From: Hofstenia miamia
Lineage: Eukaryota > Xenacoelomorpha > Acoela > Hofsteniidae
Direction: 5' to 3'
Assembly (NCBI GenBank): GCA_900660155.1
Contig: CABFPE010000077.1
Location: forward strand, 983,798 to 1,047,797
Length of the DNA: 64,000 nucleotides
Made by a program: the position numbers and the translations under genes. The notes below the pieces were generated by a model that had not been told where the DNA came from, searched no databases, and saw nothing but the letters and a program-made list of their open reading frames with translations. Below are positions 47,365-58,160 of the stretch, one piece after another; position 1 is the stretch's first letter, and each line of letters begins with the position of its first letter.

Positions 47365-47695
47365 TAAGAATTTCGTGAAGAGTGTACTATTTTAATTGAC
47401 GAAGTTCGTTTGAAAGCTATAACAAACTAAATATTCAGTATGATTTAACGACTACGTATCTTTGTCAAAATATAAATGCTGATATGCTTTTGACGCAATT
47501 GAGCCGTAAATTACCTAATNNNNNNNNNNNNNNNNNNNNNTAAGAATTTCGTGAAGAGTGTACTATTTTAATTGACGAAGTTCGTTTGAAAGCTATAACA
47601 AACTAAATATTCAGTATGATTTAACGACTACGTATCTTTGTCAAAATATAAATGCTGATATGCTTTTGACGCAATTGAGCCGTAAATTACCTAAT
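47365..47695. repeat. 155-bp direct duplicates around an N gap
   Basis: 47,365-47,519 and 47,541-47,695 are identical as far as I can see and are separated only by 21 Ns (47,520-47,540). This is the signature of overlapping contig ends that were not merged. Confidence 0.93.
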
Positions 47696-49054
47696 TTTGG
47701 CTGCATAACACTTACCAGCCTATTGGAGTGTAGACTGAGTCTGTAGAGGAGACACATTCACAAGATACATTTAAGAATTACTAAAATTTGATTTCGAAGT
47801 ATCAATAAATCGAGCATCATTGCTGCTAAGTTATTTATGAAGAAGAGAACACAGTCTTTGAATACAGCATACTGAGATTCCAATAAATTCTATGCTTGCC
47901 ATCTTCGCAATATCATTGTTCCAGTAGTGTCAATGCATAATCTAAACTGTAGAAGAATGCGGAAATTAGGTCATTAAAGTCATGATGATAGTGATATTGT
48001 CATTATTGAATTGTTCCATACCTGATATTTACCCACTGATAATTTAGTTGTGTAGTTTGATTGTTTCTTGTAATTCAATCACAGGAAAATTTTTAACAAA
48101 GTGATTTGCGAAATGATCCTGTACATTTCATATTCGTTTAGCTTTGACAGTATAAAAGCGTTGACTGTTGTATAAATATTCATTGTTTTTCAACATTTCA
48201 ATAACATGTTGTTTTGAAAGCATTTTTCAAATAGAAAATTTAGCAACTTACATTAATGTTGGGCATCACTTTTGGTAACGGGTTGCTTAGTTGCCACTTC
48301 AAGGTACAAAAGATGAAACTATGTAAAAATGTGTGCGTCTATCTTCTGCTTTGAGTTTTTACTTATCTGCAACTTCTTTCAACTCGCATCAACATGGGAG
48401 TGGATGACTTTAAATGCGTCATTGAGTTCAACCCGTCTCGAATTTCGAGGACTCTCAGTGCACTACTCCTAGAGTGATGTGTAGGCATTATAGAACTTTT
48501 GTCTGAATATCAATTACAAAAGTGAATCACTAGTGTAAAAGCTCCAAATACGAGTTTTCGATTTTACATTGATGTTTAATTGTTTATAAATGTATCATTA
48601 TCTTATATCCACTGTTTAAAATGAAAACCAGTTCAGCAATATATTAAAAGTTTGAACTAATTTGCGTTGCTTGCAACTGTTTACGCATTTGAGCTTGGTC
48701 TAATCTTATATGAAAAGATTTTATGCATTTGAAATCTAAACAATTGACCAGATCAATTTTTTGAGGTCAGCTTCAGGTCATCATTTTATCAAGTTTTATA
48801 ATTGATTATTTTGCTCTCATATATTTTTGTTTAGTTAAGGCTGGGTCTGCGTTGGTTAATAGCTAGTAAGACAGACGGAGGCAATTGAAGCTGAGTGACA
48901 CTTAATAATTATTCTTTTTTATTTTGTCCGTTCTGTACACTTGTAATTATTCAGCCAGAAACTTTGGCATATAGAATATTTTGGTCTGCTTATTAACGTA
49001 TTTGAGTATCGACCTCATCTTGTGAATATTTGTTGGGAAAGTGGCATGTCCCCT

Positions 49055-49120
49055 CTGTACTATGGTAAATTATTTCAAGTTTCCACTCTGTACACCATAT
49101 TAGAATTTACCATAGTACAG
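49055..49120. repeat. Perfect 17-bp inverted repeat (hairpin)
   Basis: CTGTACTATGGTAAATT (49,055-49,071) is exactly inverted at 49,104-49,120 with a 32-base spacer, about 250 bp before TBCA exon 2. Its role is unknown; it could be the ends of a tiny element. Confidence 0.85.
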
Positions 49121-49371
49121 GAAAACTTCTTCCACCACCATATTGAATAGAATTACGATTTCAATTTTATTTTTTATAGTTAAATGATCCCCGAATACTT
49201 AATGCCATAAAGTGTGGATTTAGGAAACCAAAGGAACTTTCAAAGTTTTTTTATCAAAATATGGTTACTTTGAAAAAATGTGTACGCAATATTTGATGCC
49301 CTAGGATTATAGAGGTCAATTTGTAGTTTTTCACTTCTAAATGAATTTTTAATTTTTTCAAATTATTTTAG

Positions 49372-49477
49372 TTTGAATAAAGATTTTACTTCTTATGAGA
49401 AAGAAGCTGATACTCAAGCCAATCGTGTTAAAAAAATGAAGGATGATGGTGCTGATTCTTATGATATTAAGAAGCAG
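49372..49477 (+). CDS. TBCA: Tubulin-binding cofactor A, exon 2
   Basis: One base completing Arg27, then 35 codons: LNKDFTSYEKEADTQANRVK and onward to DSYDIKKQ. YEKEA and YDIKKQ match the first helix and the turn of the TBCA three-helix bundle. The acceptor is ATTTTAG and the donor CAG|GTGATA, phase 0. Confidence 0.93.
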
Positions 49478-49517
49478 GTGATACTTTGCACTTTATTTCC
49501 TGTAACAATATATTTAG
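49478..49517 (+). other. TBCA intron 2, only 40 nt
   Basis: Begins GTGATACT and ends TATTTAG. Exons on both sides join in frame to the expected protein (KKQ-EEVLSECKYMLPDTK), so the intron is real in spite of its extreme shortness. Confidence 0.9.
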
Positions 49518-49631
49518 GAAGAAGTTCTGAGTGAATGCAAATATATGCTTCCTGATACCAAAAATCGCCTGAAGAAAGCTGTCGCTGATTTACAATGTGT
49601 TATAGATCGTTTTAAGAATAAAGATGAAGCA
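49518..49631 (+). CDS. TBCA: Tubulin-binding cofactor A, exon 3
   Basis: Thirty-eight codons, phase 0 on both sides: EEVLSECKYMLPDTKNRLKK to KNKDEA. It corresponds to helix 2 of the bundle (in human TBCA: EILQESRMMIPDCQRRLEAA). Donor GCA|GTAAGC. Confidence 0.93.
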
Positions 49632-52090
49632 GTAAGCATACATATTTTTATGTTTTAAAATTTTTGAGGCACTTCAGTTTTTTCTTTCATTTTGTGAAAA
49701 AATGTTTATATAAAGATATTTATTCCATATGCTTCCGAAATAAGTCATTTTCAATCATCATGACTCAGGATTTGTTAACTTAAGAGGTCATTTCAACACT
49801 TGAATTCGCTATGCTCTCAAGTGGGGTGAATGGAAAGTTTTTTTAAAAATCTAGTGTTTGTAATATTTATTTTATTTAACTTTTAAACTATATTGATCTT
49901 CAGATTGGATTTCAATAAAAATTTTATTTGTATTTTAAAAGTGTTCTTATTCACTCTTTAGGGTGGGAGTGGATAGGAACACATGTTATTTTACTATTTA
50001 TGTATCTTTCCACACTCTCTATGGGGTGAAAAAATCCAGTGAATGTGCTGCAAAAAATTGCAATGTTTCATCACAAATGCATAATGACAGTTAGCTTTAG
50101 GTATACGAAAGTCCCATGGCCATTGATTAATTAATCGAGAGAGTGTACAAAAAATGAATTTAAGAGAAGGCATAATAACCTACTTTTTTATATAATGTAA
50201 TGACCAATATCACTAAAGTTGTATACTATAAGTTATATTCAAATGGTAATGAGTTTTGCACATATATTGCTTCCATTTAGTCCTTTTACTAAGAATTGTG
50301 CTCATGTACTGATTGATATACATTTTCTTCCAAAATTAAGGCAAATCACATTTTCAAATGTTCTTCACGAGTGATTCGAACTTTCTTGGTAAAATAATTA
50401 TATTTTTCTTCTTTATTTTCATCAGCATAAAAATTGATTTGACTTTCTTCAATATCCTCTTCAAGCTCATTCATTGGTATCTTTCTGATTAACTGTTCGT
50501 TCAGTGTTTTTCTTATTCACCCCACGAAAATTAATGTTTCGTTTTTTTAATTACCAAACTCAGTTTTTGGCATTTAATATAATGTAATGTTCGTTAGAAT
50601 ATATATTGTGAACATGTATAGATTTACTTTGAGAAATGTATTATCTCTTTTAATTAGTTCCTTTCATTTCAGTGGGGCATTTTACTTTTAATAAAAAATT
50701 ACTTTTAATTGAAATGCTAATAATATTAGATGAATATAGTTACAGTTTTTCCTATGTCACACAAAACTAAGTGTTTAACTTCTACGCAATTTAAAATGCA
50801 ACAGAGCTAGGATTCACGCAAGTCTGCTTGACACTTGTACTTAGCTAAAACTTTTCTCTATTTAAAATAAATGCTTGTCTTATACACAAATTATTATAAA
50901 CATATTTACAAATTACAAGCTCAACCGAAAACACTTGGTCTGGCCGATGCTAACAGCCAGTAACCAATGTCACAATATTATGTATATTATGACAAATAAA
51001 CTAGTAAAGCTGTAATTGGCTACTGTTTGTATTCACCCCATTTGACGGTAGTACTAAAATTTTAAGCATTTTTTGTTTGAATTGTTAGTTACTTCAAGTT
51101 ATTATTTTCATTTAATTTATTAAATGTTTGTTGAATGTCCGCATGGTATGCATTGACAGTTTCTCTTAGTTATGGTGAACTCGATTGATGACATCTTGAA
51201 TTAAAGTGAACTATTTTCAATTTTGAAGAAAAGCGAACATTCTAATGAAGTGTTCGCAGCTGACCCCAAAGGGGGGGGGCGGTCGCCCAACCCTAAATGC
51301 GCCAGTCTCTTACCTAACCATATGCAGACATTGCTGACTAAGAAACTGTTTCTCATTGGACATGGCAATAGTAAACCAATGTCAGGTTCCACAGCTTCTG
51401 TATAGCATTGATGAGCCCCTTTGCAAAAGCAGGCTCATGAACACGTTCAACCAGAGCTGCGTGTTGTGCACATCACACAGTATAAGCTTGTCTGGAATAC
51501 TGCTACTTGTTTCAGCCGCTAAAATAGCCTAAAATTGTACCCACTCCCAAATTTCTTATATAAGTGTAATAGAATGAACTGCTTGAATCAAAGCAAAATG
51601 TTATAATGATATTGATTTTCCGGGTAGATAAATTCAAATAATATTTAACTATCTAAGCCAACCACAGTTGTAGTCTGTAATCATTCCATTGTCATGATAC
51701 TTTTCGTTTTTAAATGCTCGAGAGCAAAAATAGATTCATTTATATTAATCATTATAGACAGTACACTGAATTGAAAACGCAAATGAAAAGCGCAATGTAG
51801 CCTACTAAATTGTTGCCCCAGAAATCCCTGTAAGAATCCCCACAAGCCAAAATCTTACCCCCACACCACATGTGGTGTATTTAACTCAAATCTAGACGAA
51901 ACCTTTATATATTTACATGACATTAAGCGGTTTAAAAAAATTATTTTGATTACAACCAAAAATTATATTCCATGAAATTTACACATTGGTAGACTTGATA
52001 AACCTTGAAGTTCACTTGCTGCTATGCAGCACAAAAATATTTATAATTTGTACATAGATGAAAGATACTGTAATAATGTGATGTTTTTAG
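49632..52090 (+). other. TBCA intron 3
   Basis: A 2.46-kb GT-AG intron, phase 0. The part 49,815-51,050 holds several copies of a GGGGTGAAT motif, some inverted. A G-run with GC-rich surroundings lies at 51,260-51,310. Nothing else recognised. Confidence 0.8.
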
Positions 52091-52156
52091 GAGCAATTAG
52101 AAGAATATAAAAATGCTGTTGATGCTATAGGAAAGGCTGGTGATGTCATTTCATAG
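52091..52156 (+). CDS. TBCA: Tubulin-binding cofactor A, exon 4 and stop
   Basis: EQLEEYKNAVDAIGKAGDVI, then Ser and TAG. It forms the last helix (human: EEAEEYKEARLVLDSVKLEA). The complete protein is 121 residues, slightly longer than the human 108 because of the N-terminal extension. All four exons keep frame, with no damage. Confidence 0.93.
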   Translation, partial: EQLEEYKNAVDAIGKAGDVIS

Positions 52157-52208
52157 TATTTGTAGAATGGTTAGACAAAGAAAAGTTGAGATTGGGACAT
52201 AAATTTGT

Positions 52209-52214
52209 AATAAA
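52209..52214 (+). promoter_or_regulatory. TBCA polyadenylation signal
   Basis: AATAAA about 53 bp after the TBCA stop codon, a plausible position for a short 3' UTR. Confidence 0.6.
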
Positions 52215-53150
52215 CTATTTCGTGTAACTTTTATTATAAGTTTCGAATAATGGATTTATAATTTCATTTTATTGAACTGGCTAAAAATACATAATGAACT
52301 AAATTATGCAACAACTATATAATAAAACAATGACACATATCGTACATTAGAGATTTCATTTTTTCATAGTTAGGAAAAGTTTACACATGTAGGTATAATT
52401 ACATGCAATGATTGTGTGCTTGTTTTCAGGCTACTAGCAATCATATCTATGCAATTTTATAACGTTATTATGCGGTTCAATAGTATAGATAACGATTTTT
52501 TTGTTCTAAACAATTCCAATGTGTTTTTGTAGCAGTGATTGGATACGGTTAGCATGTATTCTGTTGGGCATTCACACTACCTGTTAAGTAACTTTATACA
52601 TTAAGATACATGTATATGCCACGTATCTTTAATACCTTGCTTACCTCATTGGATTGAATGAATCAGGACTCCTGCTTACTTCCATGTGAAATCATGAAAA
52701 CTACATTAGTAGAACAGATCCCTAGGACGTGAATATTTGAGCTTTTGACCCTGGCGGGGTTATTGGCTGTGACTATGATGTGATTGTGTATTTTAATCGT
52801 CTATTTCTGACATTTTGCAACCGTTTAATGAAACGCATTTTCTTTCTAGGTCCTTTATAATTTTCCGCTGTTTATTGATGTATAGCTTTGAGCATGTTTC
52901 ACACCAAAACGTTCAGCTGCAGTGATTTGCGGATTGAAGAATCAAAATCTAGTATTAGGCGGATATTTGGGCCGCTTAATTGAGCGCGGAGTACTTCATT
53001 CTTTGCTTCCGCAATTTCTGGTCAAATCAAAAACCATAATTACGTACTTAATAAGTACGCCTTACCAGTTACATCATTCAACACCAACGCCTTTACAGAA
53101 CGAAAGTATGTCTGTGCATACTTATTTTCATCCACTCTCATTGGTGTAAA
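52215..53150. other. Stretch between TBCA and the virus-like fossil
   Basis: No gene recognised. The open frame at 52,922-53,149 shows no known features and may lie in the edge of the fossil element. Confidence 0.35.
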
Positions 53151-53151
53151 T

Positions 53152-53996
53152 TCAATATTCGATATTCCACGTGTTATAGTGACAGTGCAAATTTCTAAAT
53201 CCATATGAGAATGGGTTTGATTTTACAGGCGTTCTTATTTGTAGATTGGGAACAAGTGCTAGAGCAATACGTCGAATCGCTTCATTTGGAAGAACATTTT
53301 CTTTTTTTAGAAAGTATTGACCAGGTGGTGAAATTTGCATAAATTGGTATGTGGCTGGTGTAGTTAACAGTGTTTTTTCATTTTCGAAATGCACACTGTC
53401 TGTAATGCATAGCATCCTTAGGCTCAGTGTCGTGTCTGTAATTTCGATTTTGTAGTATAAAGCAGAGTTGTGGTGGAATTGGAAATTTGAAGTGAAAAAT
53501 CATCCATCAATCGTAGAAGTTTGAGACGAAGGCTAACCGCTCCTATCAGTAATTTTTGCTTTTAAAAAATTCACAGCTACAGATCCATAGAAATTTGGTT
53601 CAAAACTTTTGGTTTTCTGTTTTAGAACCAAATCTTGAAATTGTCCATCTAGGGCAGTATACTTATCTATAATAATATCCACTGAGTCTTAGAAATGAAT
53701 TTTACAGTGTGGCATTCTTTAATAGCTCCGTTGCTAGCAATACTGTATACATCGACTGTTTGTGTTAAAACACCATTAGCATAAAGATTGTAATCACTAA
53801 ATAATGAATGTAGGAAGTTGTTTACTAGGGAAACATGATCCCGTTTAGTAACATCAATATTATACCAGGTAAATAACTCCCATTTTAGCCAATTGTACAC
53901 TTTACAAATCAATATATTCATTTTGTTCTGAACCAAAATGTAATTCAATTTTGGACCACTAAAACTTAGTATTGGAACATATTTGTATGCAGCCAC
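53152..53996 (-). pseudogene. Major-capsid-like fossil of the Polinton-type element
   Basis: The first piece in minus orientation (53,667-53,996) contains SLVNNFLHSLFSDYNLYANG. This closely follows the N-terminal signature of the double-jelly-roll capsid proteins of Polinton-like viruses (VGPVNNFLHSLFS-x-V-x-V-x-L-N-G). The second (53,152-53,415) has KSNPFSYGF, similar to the NPF-x-F box further along these proteins. Fossil, broken. Confidence 0.7.
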
Positions 53997-54137
53997 CTTT
54001 GAAGGTTATCACAGCCGTTCTCCTTGAAAGATGTCAGTATTTATATCCGAATGACGCCCACTTTTTTCTGATTGGTCTAGAGGGGGAACTTTGACCTCTG
54101 CCAGCTCGTGGCTATTGACGGGGATGTTGTAGTGACG

Positions 54138-54560
54138 TCATTGACTCATGTACTTTTAATAGTTTTTACATTATTTATGTGATCTAATTTAGTTTGCATG
54201 TTTTATTTTACTTTACATACTTGTTTTTTTGTTAATATACATGACATTGTATAGTCATTGATTCATATACTTTTACTAGTTTTTATGTTATTTATATGTG
54301 CTAATTTAGTTTACATGTTTTAATTTACTTATATACTTGTTTTTTTAATGTACGTGACATTGTATAGTCATTGATTCATATACTTTTACTAGTGACTTAT
54401 ACTTATTTTATGTGGCCTAATTTAGTTTGCATGTTTTATTTTCAGTTACACACTTGCTTTTTTATTAATATACGTGACATTGTTAGTTGACTAATTGGAG
54501 ATACTACATCACACATTAATTTAGTTTGCACGTTCATTTATTTTACATGCACCCACGTTT
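54138..54560. repeat. Tandem repeat array, unit about 115 bp, 3.5-4 units
   Basis: Units start near 54,142, 54,260, 54,372 and about 54,485. Each shares ATTCATATACTTTTACTAG, CTAATTTAGTTTGCATGTTTT, ACTTGTTTTTTT and TACGTGACATTGTATAGTCA with moderate divergence; the last unit is the most diverged. It lies upstream of the capsid-like fossil (on its minus strand). Confidence 0.88.
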
Positions 54561-55034
54561 TTTTTAGTTTCTATAGTGATCCACTAGTTTTCCATTGTAA
54601 AAATGCCATGCATTTTATTCGTTTTGCTAATATCCAAATTTCGAGTAATATTTCGTTAAACCTGACATAACAGCCATAATACACGTTAAAAGCAAACTAG
54701 TTTTCGGAAAAATTAAACAGGGTTAATACATAAAGACGCAATGTCGTTTTCTAAAAATTATACATGCAATGTTATTAATAGGATTTATACACATACACGC
54801 TTTCAATATACGCTATTATTATTAAATTAGTTTTACACTTCGAACTTCGTTTTGCATTTCTTTTTGGTGTATACGGAACTTCCATGGCTGTACATATTGT
54901 AGACTGTTACATCTTTTGTCGACTTACACGGCGTTTATAGCTTTAATGCACAAGGTCCTCATCCACTTGTACTATAGTTGGTATAGAAATTAGAATACGT
55001 TTTCTAGATAATTCACCATTCTTCTAGTTGGCTT

Positions 55035-55188
55035 CCTGCTACATATCCGATTTGTCATCTATAGATGTGATTTCCATTCGTTAAACTAGTCACAATTCCA
55101 TGCTATGCTCTGCTTTTTGTTCTAAATGTACATACTTGTAAACACATGAACCTATATGATAAATATTTTGTATTAATCAATAGGAAAA
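55035..55188 (-). repeat. 150-bp repeat, inverted copy
   Basis: The reverse complement matches 57,103-57,250 (shared TGGAATTGTGACTAGTT, AGCATAGCATGG, ATAGGTTCATGTGTTTACAA) at high but not perfect identity. Confidence 0.85.
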
Positions 55189-56236
55189 CGTTTACAAAAA
55201 ATTTGAGTTCTAGAACAGCTAATAATTCAATATGTAAAGTTTAGTTGTTAGTTAAAAATGACAAATTAAACAAATGATTATGTATAAATAATTGCTTTCA
55301 GTCAATTACTAGTAAAGAAAATTAGACACATTCGATTAAAATAAAATACTTGATAAAGCAATGCATATAAATTCACTTAAAGCAAAAACGTGTTTGGTGA
55401 AAAGAGAAAAATACAACAACATATATAGATGGTGAAAATAAATATAGATGGGTTATGAAAATAGGAATATCGCCATACCTTAATTGCATGTTGATGCATT
55501 TGAAATCAAAAACGCATTCCCTTCAATCTTTGAATACATTAGTCACTGATGTGTACTATTCTTCACACTGTGGAAAGTCAACTATCATTCTAATTGCTCA
55601 CGCCAAAACGCTGTGTGACGAGATTATTAATGATGAAGCATTTCTTTGATTTAATTTGCTAAAATTAATAGCTCCTTAATACAATAATTGTAAAAAAGAT
55701 GCACAATTGTATGAAATAGTGATTAATAAATCATTTCACTAATCTGGATAAACACATCATAACTCGAGAAAGCAAATAATGGTAGAGAGCAAACAATTTA
55801 TTAAATAAACATGAATGCATGCTTGTATTGTTTACTCATTTCGATAACATTAGGAAGAAACATAAATTAATTGAAATGATGTGTTTGCTTTTCAAATTAA
55901 AAATATATGTTAATGTAAATTTCTACTCATTCTCATTATAAAGAAGGCATGCCCATGATTAATGTTGTTCCTTTGTGAAACAGTCAGACGAGCTTACCTG
56001 GGAAATTTATTGATAAAGACTATTTTAATAGATATACCAGGACAAGTGTTTTTATCATCACTTCCAAAGTAATATTTATAACAAATTTAAAATGAAAATG
56101 AAGCATGTGGACTATTTCAAAGAATTTTCAGAAAGTTTACTAAGTGAAAACGGAGTTCAATATTTGATGGTATGGGTGAAACTGTGATACAATCAGGCAT
56201 TTGCTAAACTTGTTATAGCCGGAAGACATTTAAATT

Positions 56237-56560
56237 GTGGCATTGTTGATCACCCATTCAGTTTTTTCAAATTGGCACTGTTCCAGTCTAATTAAGAAAA
56301 ATGCCTCTGGAATATTTTTGTTTAATTCAGTACGTGATAGATTGCAGATTAGAATTTTAGAAACTCAGATGGGGATTATGTGCGAATTGTTGGCTGCATA
56401 TAAAAAGGCAGTTAGCAAACCATACAGCTATTTGTTTATAAATTTCGTTCAGGACATATCAAATGAATTACGTCTTTCAACAAACCTTGAAGGTAGACAA
56501 ATTTTCTATGGAACTGATTTNGAATTATCCCACTTGGTGATGAAAAGACTACAATTCTAA
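56237..56560 (+). pseudogene. Packaging-ATPase-like fossil of the Polinton-type element
   Basis: The piece shows VRDRLQIRILETQM, then LLAAYKKAVSKPYSYLFINF and ELRLSTNLEG. This matches the C-terminal part of Polinton/Polinton-like virus genome-packaging ATPases, where RDR-x-Q, then a KPYGYL-x-x-D segment, then LRLRTN-x-F are usual. The N-terminal nucleotide-binding part is not recognised nearby. It contains one undetermined base (56,521). Fossil, broken. Confidence 0.65.
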
Positions 56561-57357
56561 AATACCGCCAGTATGCAGAGACCGCACTATTAAAACATTC
56601 AAAGTCGAAAAAATTACAATTCTAAGAACGTCAAATGGACTAGCATTTTTCAATTATCTTTTACGCATTAGGATAAACTATATATAATATCGAAATGCAT
56701 TAAAATCTCAAATCATTATATACAACAACAAACCCCCTTCATTCAAGATGATATACAAGTAAAATGAAACGCTGTTCAAACACCCACTCAACAACGACAA
56801 TGTCAACAGGATAACACAACCGGTGATGAATTAAAAAACTTTTTAAACAGTTCAAATACAAGTGCTCTCCTACATGATGACACAATTTATACAAGTGCTG
56901 GCTCATCATTTATTGAATTCAAAACGCCTTGCAAACACAAAACAAAGGACTGAACCAATGTGCGTGCAATTTTAAAAGGCATTGGTACGATCCCTGCCCA
57001 TTTGGTTAAAAATAATCCTGTTTGTGAGACTTTAAATAGAAAGGAACTTATTGTTTGGAATTAATTGTAATTGATAAACAAATTAATTTTTAATGTGTTA
57101 TTGATTAATACAAAATATTTATCATATAGGTTCATGTGTTTACAAGTATATATGCTTAGAACAAAAAGCGGAGCATAGCATGGAATTGTGACTAGTTGAA
57201 CGAATAGAAATACACATCAAATCGGATGTGTAGCATCTGCTACAGTGGGCCCGTGTTGTGTACACTACAAACAATGGCAAGCCTGGCAATTTGTAATGAA
57301 AATGTAACAAACGTGAGATTAGGGTTGAAATTAGTGATAATATCAAAGATTTTGAAA
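56553..57357. repeat. 805-bp tandem duplicate, copy 1
   Basis: Followed directly by copy 2 with only a handful of differences (around 56,723, 56,909, 56,928 and 56,946), so the duplication is recent or an assembly effect. It starts 32 bp after a single N. Confidence 0.9.
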
Positions 57358-58160
57358 AATTCTAAAATACCGCCAGTATGCAGAGACCGCACTATTAAAA
57401 CATTCAAAGTCGAAAAAATTACAATTCTAAGAACGTCAAATGGACTAGCATTTTTCAATTATCTTTTACGCATTAGGATAAACTATATATAATATCGAAA
57501 TGCATTAAAATCTCAAATCATTATATACAAAACAAACCCCCTTCATTCAAGATGATATACAAGTAAAATGAAACGCTGTTCAAACACCCACTCAACAACG
57601 ACAATGTCAACAGGATAACACAACCGGTGATGAATTAAAAAACTTTTTAAACAGTTCAAATACAAGTGCTCTCCTACATGATGACACAATTTATACAAGT
57701 GCTGGCTCAACATTTATTGAATTCAAAACCGCCTTGCAAACACAAAACAAACGACTGAACCAATGTGCGTGCAATTTTAAAAGGCATTGGTACGATCCCT
57801 GCCCATTTGGTTAAAAATAATCCTGTTTGTGAGACTTTAAATAGAAAGGAACTTATTGTTTGGAATTAATTGTAATTGATAAACAAATTAATTTTTAATG
57901 TGTTATTGATTAATACAAAATATTTATCATATAGGTTCATGTGTTTACAAGTATATATGCTTAGAACAAAAAGCGGAGCATAGCATGGAATTGTGACTAG
58001 TTGAACGAATAGAAATACACATCAAATCGGATGTGTAGCATCTGCTACAGTGGGCCCGTGTTGTGTACACTACAAACAATGGCAAGCCTGGCAATTTGTA
58101 ATGAAAATGTAACAAACGTGAGATTAGGGTTGAAATTAGTGATAATATCAAAGATTTTGA
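57358..58160. repeat. 805-bp tandem duplicate, copy 2
   Basis: About 99% identical to copy 1. Its last 120 bp (from about 58,040) also form the outer end of the long inverted repeat. Confidence 0.9.

Larger units (their letters stand above)
39752..49371 (+). other. TBCA intron 1
   Basis: A 9.6-kb GT-AG intron, phase 2. It contains an imperfect 100-bp repeat (40,230-40,500), a hAT-like zinc-finger fragment (near 43,745-44,020), two LINE 3' ends in opposite orientation, and an N gap flanked by duplicates. Stretches 40,510-43,740, 45,340-46,430 and 47,700-49,050 show nothing recognisable. Confidence 0.85.
53152..58160. mobile_element. Fossil Polinton-type (virus-like) element, partial
   Basis: Capsid-like pieces on the minus strand (53,152-53,996) and a packaging-ATPase-like piece on the plus strand (56,237-56,560) place this region in the Polinton / Polinton-like virus group. 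Between them lie a tandem array (54,138-54,560) and unassigned DNA with one short open piece (55,455-55,649). Inverted copies of a 150-bp sequence (55,035-55,188 and 57,103-57,250) flank the ATPase part. The outer limits are uncertain. The element is incomplete and broken in several places (at least five or so). No integrase or polymerase B was recognised. Part of it was duplicated recently (805 bp in tandem). Confidence 0.6.
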
